Positions 33,040 to 40,826 of a DNA stretch of 64,000 bases are shown here, piece by piece; within the stretch, counting starts at the first letter, position 1; every line of letters begins with the position of its first letter. Source of the DNA: Sterolibacterium denitrificans. Its GTDB lineage: Bacteria; Pseudomonadota; Gammaproteobacteria; Burkholderiales; Rhodocyclaceae. The notes under the pieces are model-generated. The model was not told the DNA's origin. It saw nothing but the letters and a program-made list of their open reading frames with translations, and made no database searches. A program made the position numbers and the translations under genes. The stretch covers positions 2,247,305 to 2,311,304 of the forward strand of contig NZ_LT837803.1 in NCBI RefSeq assembly GCF_900174485.1, read 5' to 3'.

Positions 33040-34722
33040 TCAATCAAAGTAGGTCTTCAGGTATTTCTCCATCACCGGCGTCGGTTTCCACCACTTCTGC
33101 ACCGACAGGTCCTCGGCCACCATGTTGGCGCCGATGTAACCTGGACCGCCGAGCACCAGACCGCCGGGGAAGGTCGATACGCCGCAGACGTACAGCCCTT
33201 CGATGGGCGTGCGCGTGCTCGAACAATCCTGGTTGGGCCGGTAGCAGCCCATTTGCAGGGGGCGGTAGTCGCCGTGCTTGATCGAGCCGCGCCGCATGTT
33301 CGGAAAGCGGATTTCGATTTCTTCGGGATCCTCCATGATCGTGCTGATGATCTTGCCGCGCAGGTTCGGCGCCGCCCGCAGCACTTTCTCCAGCATCGCC
33401 TCCTTGATCTCCTCGCGACGGTTGACCCAGCCGCCTTCGAGGCCGTACGGGGCGTGAATCTGCAGCATCGAAACGTGCTTGCCCGGGCGGTCGCTGAGTG
33501 TGGGGTCGAAGCGGCTCTGGCAAGTGGAATGGCCGCCGAAGTTGTCGAGGTCGATCTTGCCCTTGACGACGTTGTCCCAGTGCGCGAGCAACTGATCCAT
33601 GCTCTCGATGCCGATGATGGTGGCAAACGCATCGTTGATGAAGCGGTCGTCGGTCTTGAACATCGGCGCTTCGTCGGAGGCGAAATGCAGGGTGTTGAAG
33701 CTCCATTTGTCCCACGCCCAGCCTTCGACCGAACTGGTCAATGCCGGCGGGAGGTTCTCGCGGCCGACCATGTCGAGGAAGGTGGAATGCGGATCGAGCG
33801 TCGACATCACCGCCTTGGCGCGAATCTCGCGGTCTTCATGGGCGAGATGCACGCCAACCGCGCGGCCGTTTTCCATGATGATCTTGTCGACCGTGGCGGC
33901 TTCGAGGATCACGCCGCCATTCTTGACCACCTGGCGAGCCAGCGCGCTGCCGAACTTGTGCGAACCGCCGTAGCAGTAGCATTTGTGCATGGCGCGGTCG
34001 ATCAGCACCGGCACCATGAAGCCGAGGCCGGTTTCATGTGGATCGAGCCCCCACATGCAGGAGGTGTAGAGCAGCAGCGTGCGGATCTTGTCGTTCTCGA
34101 AGGTCTCCGTAATGATCTGCACCGGACTCTTCTCGCCGAGTTCGAGCAGTTCCTGGCCGATCTTGGTGCGTTGCAGCGCCATGGTCAGTTCGATCGGCGT
34201 CATCGGCGGCAGGTAGGTCGACGGCGCGATGATCTCATCGACGATGCGGCGCCAATCGCGGATGACTCTGCCGAAGGCATTGGCGTCCTTTTGCGAATAC
34301 TTGCTGAACGAATCCTTCGTATCGTTCGCCATGCGCGACAGCAGCACCGACGAACCGTCGGCGAACTGGATGCCAGTCTGCGCGTTCGGCCGGATCCAGG
34401 TGAGCGCCTTGCCGTCGAGCTCGAAGTCGCGGATCGCCGGCATGTAATCCACCATCATGTGGTAAAGAACATGAGGGTTGGTCGAGAAGCAGGGATAGAG
34501 ATTCTCTTCGGTGGCGAGTCCGCCGCCGCACTCGAAGCGGCGTTCAACCACGCAGACGCTCAGGCCGGCCTTCGACAGGTAGGCACCCGCGATCAGGCCG
34601 TTGGGGCCACCGCCGATGATGACGACGTCGAATTCGCTCTTGTTCGGAAACTCTTCCTGCATGTGGCCGTACAGGTTGTTCGGGTCGTACTGGAACTCGG
34701 ATGTGTATTTGAAATTTGGCAT
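33040..34722 (-). CDS. PYROXD2/phytoene-desaturase-like FAD oxidoreductase (copy 1)
   Basis: This is a 560-residue flavoprotein. The N-terminal Rossmann FAD site is VVIIGGGPNGLIAGAYL (GGGPNG at 37-42). The second FAD motif near the C terminus is YVCGVSTFPGGLVLGGPGYI. The overall plan is that of phytoene desaturase and PYROXD2 proteins. The substrate is unknown; carotenoid synthesis genes are not present here. GAGGAG precedes the ATG and overlaps the stop of copy 2 upstream, 12 nt away. It is the last gene of a three-gene minus-strand operon whose upstream region has ModE-like operators. Confidence 0.82.
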   Translation of the reverse strand: MPNFKYTSEFQYDPNNLYGHMQEEFPNKSEFDVVIIGGGPNGLIAGAYLSKAGLSVCVVERRFECGGGLATEENLYPCFSTNPHVLYHMMVDYMPAIRDFELDGKALTWIRPNAQTGIQFADGSSVLLSRMANDTKDSFSKYSQKDANAFGRVIRDWRRIVDEIIAPSTYLPPMTPIELTMALQRTKIGQELLELGEKSPVQIITETFENDKIRTLLLYTSCMWGLDPHETGLGFMVPVLIDRAMHKCYCYGGSHKFGSALARQVVKNGGVILEAATVDKIIMENGRAVGVHLAHEDREIRAKAVMSTLDPHSTFLDMVGRENLPPALTSSVEGWAWDKWSFNTLHFASDEAPMFKTDDRFINDAFATIIGIESMDQLLAHWDNVVKGKIDLDNFGGHSTCQSRFDPTLSDRPGKHVSMLQIHAPYGLEGGWVNRREEIKEAMLEKVLRAAPNLRGKIISTIMEDPEEIEIRFPNMRRGSIKHGDYRPLQMGCYRPNQDCSSTRTPIEGLYVCGVSTFPGGLVLGGPGYIGANMVAEDLSVQKWWKPTPVMEKYLKTYFD

Positions 34723-34734
34723 GGTCGTGGCTCC

Positions 34735-36474
34735 TCAACCTTCGTTGCGCTTGTTGCGATTCGCGGGGATCTTTCCCTCTTCGGGGATGTAGTAGGGCGA
34801 GGCATACCACCAGTCGCCGGGGTCCGCGATGCCGTCTTCGATGAGGATGTGCATCAGGTTGTAGGGAATCGCCATCAGGCACAGGCCGCCGGGGTGGCCC
34901 GAGGTCTGGTGCGCATGGTAGAGCCCGTCGATGGGCGTGCGGTAACGCGCGAGCTCGGGAATCGGCCGGTTGGTCCATAGCTGATCCTCGTCGTGACGGC
35001 TGCCGCACCAGGTGCCGCCGATGATGCCGGTGTTGCGGAACTCGACATCGCGACCGGTAGCGCTCCAGTGATGGATGAGGTTGTCGTCGTCGAGGCCGTC
35101 GACCATCTGGCTGTAGGCCTTGCGCATGTACTCGTCCATTTCCTTCTTGTACTTGTCCAGCGCGTCCTCGCCTTCGAGGTGGTAATCGGGCGAAGTGACC
35201 GCCATCTCGAACGCCTGCGAGATATAGCCGCGCGAAGCCGGATAGTTGGCCTGGCAATCGGTCGTGTCGAAGTTCTGCGGCGGCCCCTGGAACCACATCG
35301 CGCGTTCCGGCGGCACCGTCGGCTGGCCCTTGCGGCCATCGACGTCGGTGACGTTCTCGTAATAGATGTCGCGCGTATCGCAAGGGAAAATGCCCAGGTA
35401 GGGCTGCTTGTTGGCGCCGACGTAGGCGTCTCCACGCGCCCATTTCGGTTTCAGCGTCAGTTGTTTCTTGGTATGGAATACCGAAACGTAGAGCGTCTGG
35501 TTCTTCAGGCTGATGTCCTTGACCTTGCGGATGAAGCCCGGGTCGAGATGGCGCGGGCCGATCATCTTGAGGAAGGCCTGATGCACGTCGATGGCCATGA
35601 TGACGGCCTTGTTCGCGCGTATGGTCTTGCCGCCCATCGCCGCCGTCTCGCGCAAGCGGACGCCGACCGCGCGGCCATCCTCGATGATGATTTCCTCGAC
35701 CGGGCAGCAGGTGCGGATCACCGCGCCCTTGTGGACGGCGGCGCGATGAATGGCATGCAGATAACCGTGCAAGCCCCCGCGCGGGATGCTGCTGCGCCCG
35801 GTGTTGGGCAGGGTCAGCAGATGCACCGAAAGTGCCGCGGGAATCGCAACGCCTTCCCAATGCCCTGCGGCGCCGGACGCCCAGGCGGCAAAGGCCATGC
35901 CCGCCTTGAAGTGCTCCGATTCGCAATGCTCGTCGAGCAGATCGAGCATCGTCATGTTGCGCAGTTCCGGCGTGTAGAGATCGGGCTGGTGTTTCTTGTA
36001 GACCTGCATGTAGGGGACATTGTCGTCGGTGACTTCGACATTGGCCGGATGAGGCGGGCACCAGAAAGTAGCCCGCATGAGCTCTCGGGTATACACCCCC
36101 GACGTCCCCATCAGCCCGCCGATTTTTGCCCAACCCATCTTGTCCGTCTCGGTGTGCTCCCGCCAACCGTCGGAGCAAGCCAGCGCGACCGCCGTGCTGG
36201 CCGTCCCGTAATCCGGCTGCCAGGACATGCGAAAACCGTACTTGTGCAATTCGAGCTGCTCGAAGCCCGGCGCCGGCGATGCATACATCAGCATCGCATG
36301 CGGATAAATGCGCACGCCGGCAAGCGGTTCCTGGGTTTCGCAGGCGCCGCCGCACTCGGTGCGCTCTTCCAGCACGATGACGCTGAGACCGCATTTCGCC
36401 AGATAGGCGGCGGTGGCCATGCCATTGGGGCCGGCACCGATGATCACGATGTCGTACCGTTCGTCCTTGCTCAT
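34735..36474 (-). CDS. PYROXD2/phytoene-desaturase-like FAD oxidoreductase (copy 2)
   Basis: This is a 579-residue flavoprotein, a distant paralogue of its neighbour. The FAD site YDIVIIGAGPNGMATAAYL has GAGPNG at 13-18, followed by VIVLEERTECGGAC. The C-terminal FAD motif is LYHAHQTSGHPGGLCLM. ATG 36474 is chosen over the frame's earlier start because AAGGAGGAG lies just upstream; the extension also runs into the repeat at 36534. Two unequal copies side by side suggest a heteromeric enzyme. Its reaction is unknown. Confidence 0.82.
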   Translation of the reverse strand: MSKDERYDIVIIGAGPNGMATAAYLAKCGLSVIVLEERTECGGACETQEPLAGVRIYPHAMLMYASPAPGFEQLELHKYGFRMSWQPDYGTASTAVALACSDGWREHTETDKMGWAKIGGLMGTSGVYTRELMRATFWCPPHPANVEVTDDNVPYMQVYKKHQPDLYTPELRNMTMLDLLDEHCESEHFKAGMAFAAWASGAAGHWEGVAIPAALSVHLLTLPNTGRSSIPRGGLHGYLHAIHRAAVHKGAVIRTCCPVEEIIIEDGRAVGVRLRETAAMGGKTIRANKAVIMAIDVHQAFLKMIGPRHLDPGFIRKVKDISLKNQTLYVSVFHTKKQLTLKPKWARGDAYVGANKQPYLGIFPCDTRDIYYENVTDVDGRKGQPTVPPERAMWFQGPPQNFDTTDCQANYPASRGYISQAFEMAVTSPDYHLEGEDALDKYKKEMDEYMRKAYSQMVDGLDDDNLIHHWSATGRDVEFRNTGIIGGTWCGSRHDEDQLWTNRPIPELARYRTPIDGLYHAHQTSGHPGGLCLMAIPYNLMHILIEDGIADPGDWWYASPYYIPEEGKIPANRNKRNEG

Positions 36475-36533
36475 TGCTCCTCCTTGGATAAGTGCATCGT
36501 TTGGCTTGCTTGCTTTTTCGTGACTCAAGACTC

Positions 36534-36612
36534 CGTCATTCCCGCGAAGGCGGGAATCCATGAACTCAACGACCTCCTGAACCTTCTGGACGCCCGCCTG
36601 CGCGGGAATGCC
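36534..36612. repeat. Dispersed repeat unit (dRS3/REP-like pair)
   Basis: CGTCATTCCCGCGAAGGCGGGAAT begins the unit (36534-36557) and GCCCGCCTGCGCGGGAATG ends it (36591-36609), with about 33 bp between. It fills the 147-bp gap between the first two genes of the flavoprotein operon. It shares the ATTCCC-N8-GGGAAT core with 17241-17266. Confidence 0.6.
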
Positions 36613-36621
36613 TCACATGTC

Positions 36622-36939
36622 CTAGTACTCGCCGGGATGCCCCGGCTCCTTGGACCAGGCCTTGAGGTTGAGGAGATAGGCGATCACTTCGAAGCTCATC
36701 AGCGCCTTGATCAGCATCCACAGATCGCGCCGGCTCAGGCCGCTGCGTATCTTCCAATGCACCGGCGAGATGGTGTGCACTTCCATGATCAGATAGTCGC
36801 CTTGCCGCTTCAGGCCGACGATCTCGGCAAGCAGTTCCGTCTTGCCGAGGCCCGTCGATCTCATCAACATGGTTCCGCGCCGGGTTGTCGCGGTACTGCC
36901 TGCTGCCGCTTGCTGCTTTGGTGTTGCTTGTGCGCTCAT
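36622..36939 (-). CDS. Hypothetical protein, first gene of the flavoprotein operon
   Basis: This is a 105-residue protein of no recognised family. A low-complexity N terminus (about 1-28) precedes LGKTELLAEIVGLKRQGDYL. The motif MEVHTISPVHWKIRSGLSRRDLW follows, and then a hydrophobic helix ALMSFEVIAYLLNL. AAAGGAG lies 6 nt before ATG 36939. It is the first gene after a 280-nt leader and two ModE-like palindromes. A partner subunit of the two flavoproteins is possible, but only by position. Confidence 0.6.
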   Translation of the reverse strand: MSAQATPKQQAAAGSTATTRRGTMLMRSTGLGKTELLAEIVGLKRQGDYLIMEVHTISPVHWKIRSGLSRRDLWMLIKALMSFEVIAYLLNLKAWSKEPGHPGEY

Positions 36940-37220
36940 GCGTACTCCTTTCAATGATTGCTTTGGAAAATCGGCTGGTCGTGCTCGTGCGTTCGTGCGT
37001 GCGTTCGCATATGCGCTTGCTGCGTTCCGGACTCATGACGGCGTCGCCATGAGTCCGGAACCCGGCGGGAATAAAAAATGCCATTGTCTTGATGGACAAC
37101 GGCCCAAGGACACCCCAGGGGAGGGGCACCAGTTCATGCTTGCGGGCTGGCGGCGCCATTGGCGGGAGCAGATCGCGTTTCATTGGGTAGGCGAGGCGTC
37201 GAGGCAAAGCGCAACCATCT
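36940..37220 (-). promoter_or_regulatory. Long structured leader of the flavoprotein operon
   Basis: No supported gene lies in these 281 bp. A perfect 13-bp inverted repeat (TTCCGGACTCATG at 37025-37037, CATGAGTCCGGAA at 37048-37060) with a 10-nt loop lies in the middle. Imperfect GCCATTGTC/GGACAACGGC arms follow at 37079-37103. Short CGAACGCAC-type repeats stand at 36980-37015. There is no T run, so it is not a simple terminator. It may be a leader RNA under the ModE box at 37221; no riboswitch class was recognised. Confidence 0.4.
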
Positions 37221-37244
37221 CGATATATTTAATTTGATATAACG
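37221..37244. promoter_or_regulatory. Putative ModE operator 1 of the flavoprotein/DUF3300 gap
   Basis: CGATATAT-N8-ATATAACG is symmetrical at seven of eight half-site positions and has the same 24-bp layout as the boxes at 17358 and 19637. It is the best ModE-like palindrome in the window. It lies about 280 bp before the minus-strand operon. Confidence 0.7.
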
Positions 37245-37390
37245 AAGAACGTAAGGAACGGAATGCTGGCGGTGTCGATGTGGGATTTGCCAAATCGGCA
37301 AAAGGATCAAGCAGGGCGTTTCAGGCAGAGATCACGGGATGTCACTGACGAGATCCCGCTCTCATGGAAATCTGGATTGCTGATTGAGCA

Positions 37391-37414
37391 CGTAATATAC
37401 AGATGAATATAACG
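37391..37414. promoter_or_regulatory. Putative ModE operator 2 of the flavoprotein/DUF3300 gap
   Basis: CGTAATAT-N8-ATATAACG is symmetrical at seven of eight half-site positions. It lies 170 bp (centre to centre) from operator 1, about 450 bp before the minus-strand operon and 340 bp before the DUF3300 gene. The surrounding 37415-37753 holds no gene that I can support. Confidence 0.65.
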
Positions 37415-37753
37415 AAGCATAGCCGAAGCGTGGCGATGGCTTCCCCAAATTGGGTATAGCAGTTGTCTCGCCCTACCCTGCCGCGGCAGCCCCTGGAACA
37501 GCCTCAAGGACTTTTGCCGCAGGACTCATCAGGATCGCCATCTGCCTTTCCAGAACGGGGTAACGAATTGAATCAGGCAATGACCGAGCGCACAGCATGG
37601 ACGCGGACACGAGTTCGGGCGCGGAAATTCCTCATTCCTCCCGGCGGGCAGGCCGGCTGAAACATCCTGCAATACATTCATGCCAACTTTCACATCCCGG
37701 CGACGTTGATTGGGTAGGATGGAAACCATGTACAACGATCAGCGAGGCCGGCA

Positions 37754-39349
37754 ATGAATCCGTTTTTTCAGAGCGTATCTACATCGACATCTGCATTCAC
37801 CTGGCTTTCCCGGGTGTTTTTCCTGCTTTGCCTGCCCGTGTTCACGGCCGGCGCTTCGCTGGCGCAAACGGGAGCGGCGCAGGAACAGGTTGCGCCACGG
37901 CCTTACACCCAGGCAGAACTCGATCAGATGCTGGCGCCGGTTGCCCTGTATCCCGACGCCCTGCTCTCGCAAGTTCTGATGGCGGCCACCTACCCCCTGG
38001 ACGTCGTCGAAGCTTCGCAATGGTCACGCAGCCATCCCGATCATCAGGGCCGGCAGGCGGTGGAAACCGTGGAGGCGGATCCGCGTTATCAGTGGGATCC
38101 GAGCGTCACGTCGCTGGTTGCGTTTCCGCAACTGCTCAGGCGCATGGAAGAAAACATCAGTTGGACCCGGCGCCTTGGCGAGGCTTTCGTCTACCAGCAG
38201 ACCGAGGTGATGGACTGCGTGCAGCGCCTGCGGCTGCGCGCCATGGAGCAGGGCAATCTGCGCTCCAGCGAGCAGATCAATGTCTATCCGCAAGGCCAGA
38301 TCATCAGCATCGAGTCGGTGAATCCGCAGGTCATCTACGTGCCCTACTACAATCCGAATTTCGTCTACGGCAACTGGTGGTGGCGCAGTTATCCGCCCGT
38401 GTATTGGGCGCCTTGGCCCGGTTATTTCGCAGTGGGTTACAACGTGCCCTACGTCGGCTCTAGCCTGATCTGGAGCAGCGGCATCAGCATCGGCGTGAAT
38501 TTCTTCTTCGGCATCTTCGACTGGCGCCAGCACCGCGTGTATATCCGCCCGGATCGTTCGCCCCGTCATGATCCACGCCGCTATCAGCCGTATTCCTCGC
38601 CCAGGCTGGGTTCGGTACTGGTCTGGCGGCATCATCCCGCACCACGTCCGGCAATGCATCCGCACCCATCGATACGGCATGATGCGCGGCCTGGAGCGCG
38701 GCCACAGGTACAAGTACGACCCGGCCCATCGCAACCTCGACATCCGTCACCACCCGCCGTGGCACCGGGCCGCCCCGCCATGCAGGACGAGCGCAGCGAC
38801 CACAATGACCGCAGCGACCGCAGGCAAGCCGGCGAAAGAAACGAATGGACGAATCCGCGCCAGGAAAACCGGGAACGCAGTCATCTCGACCAGCCCGGAC
38901 AAACTCAGCCTCAGCCTCGGCCTCCGCTGCAGCGCAATTTCAACGCTGCCGGCAATGCCGATGCTCCCAGCGATTCCAGGCAGGATATGCGCAGCGTGAA
39001 TACCGGAAGCGGAGACGCGACCTTGCCGGCGCCACGCCCTTTCATGCTGCCGGCCAGCGCTCCCCGCGCTGAGGAATCACGCCGCGCCAATTTCAACGCC
39101 AACGCCGATCCCGCCCCTGCCATGGCACCAGAATCCCCTCGCAACGCCAATACCGCCGGCCCCGGTAATCGAGAAATCGGACAAGCCGAACCCGTGCGTG
39201 AAAGCCAGCCCAGGATCGAACGTGACGCAAAAATCGAGCACAGCGACTTCATGCAGGAACGCAGCCGCAATCAGCGCAATCAAGCAAACAACTGGAATCA
39301 GGAGCAAGGCCGCGGCATGCGCATGAATGAACGCGGCTCGCGCCGATGA
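37754..39349 (+). CDS. DUF3300 exported protein
   Basis: This is a 531-residue protein. The signal sequence ends near ASLAQ (about residue 38). The DUF3300 domain (about 50-260) begins YTQAELDQMLAPVALYPDALL. It continues with QVLMAATYPLDVVEASQW and the aromatic VIYVPYYNPNFVYGNWWW. The C-terminal half (260-531) is low-complexity, rich in Arg, Pro, Gln and Asn, probably disordered. Function is unknown; an envelope location is likely. It is divergent from the flavoprotein operon and followed convergently by the pump genes, 6 bp away. Confidence 0.82.
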   Translation: MNPFFQSVSTSTSAFTWLSRVFFLLCLPVFTAGASLAQTGAAQEQVAPRPYTQAELDQMLAPVALYPDALLSQVLMAATYPLDVVEASQWSRSHPDHQGRQAVETVEADPRYQWDPSVTSLVAFPQLLRRMEENISWTRRLGEAFVYQQTEVMDCVQRLRLRAMEQGNLRSSEQINVYPQGQIISIESVNPQVIYVPYYNPNFVYGNWWWRSYPPVYWAPWPGYFAVGYNVPYVGSSLIWSSGISIGVNFFFGIFDWRQHRVYIRPDRSPRHDPRRYQPYSSPRLGSVLVWRHHPAPRPAMHPHPSIRHDARPGARPQVQVRPGPSQPRHPSPPAVAPGRPAMQDERSDHNDRSDRRQAGERNEWTNPRQENRERSHLDQPGQTQPQPRPPLQRNFNAAGNADAPSDSRQDMRSVNTGSGDATLPAPRPFMLPASAPRAEESRRANFNANADPAPAMAPESPRNANTAGPGNREIGQAEPVRESQPRIERDAKIEHSDFMQERSRNQRNQANNWNQEQGRGMRMNERGSRR

Positions 39350-39355
39350 GCGCGC

Positions 39356-40804
39356 CTAATCGGCGCCGGCTCGTGCAACGACGGGGATCTGCCAGTCGCC
39401 GCCAATCGCCTTGAGCAAGGCGACCCCGGCCTGCAGGCGACGCTCATGAATCTCCAGGCTGCTGCGCTCGGCGGCCAGCGCGGCGGTCTGCGCCGTGGCG
39501 ACGTGCAGATAGCTCACCGTGCCGGCAAGATACTGGTTGTTGCCCAGCCTCACCAATTCCTGCGCGGCAGCCAGCGCCTGCTGCTGCACCTCGGCTTCTT
39601 TCGCCAGCAGGCGCAGCGTGACCAGAGCATCTTCGACTTCACGGAACGCCTCGAGCACGCTCTGGCGATACTCGGCCACCTGCCGATCGTAGGCGGCAAG
39701 CGCGCCCGCCGTCGCTGCGCTGCGCACGCCGCCGTCGAACAGGGCCAAGGCCAGCGTCGGGCCCAGCGACCAGAAACGGTGCGGCGCGGTCAGCAACTGC
39801 GCGAAGCGGTCGTTCTGGTAACCCAGCGTGCCGGCAATGGTCAGCGCCGGAAAATACGCCGCCTGCGCCACGCCGATGCGAGCATTTGCCGCCGCCATGC
39901 GCCGTTCGGCCGCTGCGATGTCGGGCCGGCGTTCCAGCAACTGCGAAGGCAGACCCGGCGGAATCATCGGCGGCTGCGGCAAGGCCGTTTCCTCGGCCAG
40001 ACTGAATCCAGCCGGCGGCTTGCCCAGCAGCGCGGCGATGGCGTGTTCGAGACGGGCGCGCTGCAGCGTGAGCTCCAGGCTCTGCGCTTCGGTCGTCCTC
40101 AACTGCGCTTCGGCCTGAACCACATCGCTGCGTCCGGCCACACCGGCCTCGTAACGATTGCGGGTAATTTCCAGGGCGCGGCGATACTCGGCCACGCTGC
40201 GCTCATACAGTCGACGCTGGGCATCGACGATGCGCAACTGCAGATAGTTCTGCACCAGCAAGGCCCGGGCGCTGAGCAAGGCGCCCTGCAGATCGGCCGC
40301 GCCGGCCGCCGCCAGCGCCTCGGCGGATTCGACATTGCGCCCGATGCGCCCCCACAGATCCGCCTCCCAGCTCGCCGTCAGCGCCACGCTCTTCGTGCTG
40401 CGCGCCGCGCCTGCCGGCACATTGCCGCTGCCGGCGGCAACGCCGCGACTACTGGCCAGCGCGGCATCGACTGAAGGCCAACGCGCCGCCCGGCTCGTCT
40501 CCAGACTTGCCAGGGCCTGACGGTAACTGGCCGCAGCCGCCTGCACGTTCTGGTTATTGACGGCAACTTGTTCGATCAGCTCGTCCAGCCGCGCATCGCC
40601 GAAGTGCGTCCACCATGCGCCAGCCGCCCGCTCGCCCTGCGCTGCCGCGGGTTGCCAGCTTGCCTCGGCAGAAGCCTCCTTGTAAGCGGCCGGCACGTCG
40701 ACTGCCGGCCGCACGTACTCGGGGCCGACGGCGCAGCCGCCCAGGCCCGCCAAAGCCAGTACCATCCAGGCGCTGCGCCAGGTACGCAATTGCCTTGCCC
40801 TCAT
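39356..40804 (-). CDS. RND pump outer-membrane channel lipoprotein (OprM/NodT family)
   Basis: This is a 482-residue protein. The lipoprotein signal LALAGLGGC gives a lipid-modified Cys near residue 24, followed by AVGPEYVRP, the usual start of mature NodT-type channels. Two repeats of the outer-membrane factor fold follow. It forms the TolC-like exit duct of the pump. ATG 40804 follows GAAGGGA. It is the last gene of the operon, 22 nt after the second permease gene. Confidence 0.92.
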   Translation of the reverse strand: MRARQLRTWRSAWMVLALAGLGGCAVGPEYVRPAVDVPAAYKEASAEASWQPAAAQGERAAGAWWTHFGDARLDELIEQVAVNNQNVQAAAASYRQALASLETSRAARWPSVDAALASSRGVAAGSGNVPAGAARSTKSVALTASWEADLWGRIGRNVESAEALAAAGAADLQGALLSARALLVQNYLQLRIVDAQRRLYERSVAEYRRALEITRNRYEAGVAGRSDVVQAEAQLRTTEAQSLELTLQRARLEHAIAALLGKPPAGFSLAEETALPQPPMIPPGLPSQLLERRPDIAAAERRMAAANARIGVAQAAYFPALTIAGTLGYQNDRFAQLLTAPHRFWSLGPTLALALFDGGVRSAATAGALAAYDRQVAEYRQSVLEAFREVEDALVTLRLLAKEAEVQQQALAAAQELVRLGNNQYLAGTVSYLHVATAQTAALAAERSSLEIHERRLQAGVALLKAIGGDWQIPVVARAGAD

Positions 40805-40826
40805 CGTGTTCCCTTCTTTCGTCTCT

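Noticed and set aside
33025..34980. 651-codon plus-strand frame over the flavoprotein genes
   Set aside because: The minus strand encodes clear FAD-binding proteins here; the plus frame is compositional.
37025..37060. Hammerhead-ribozyme-like letters (ATGAGTCCGGAAC) in the leader hairpin
   Set aside because: The CUGANGA core, the GAAA element and a cleavage site are not present in the needed arrangement; it is a plain perfect stem.
36566..37207. 213-codon minus-strand frame across the flavoprotein leader
   Set aside because: It overlaps the better-supported 105-residue gene in another frame and contains the hairpin and simple repeats; no domain is visible.
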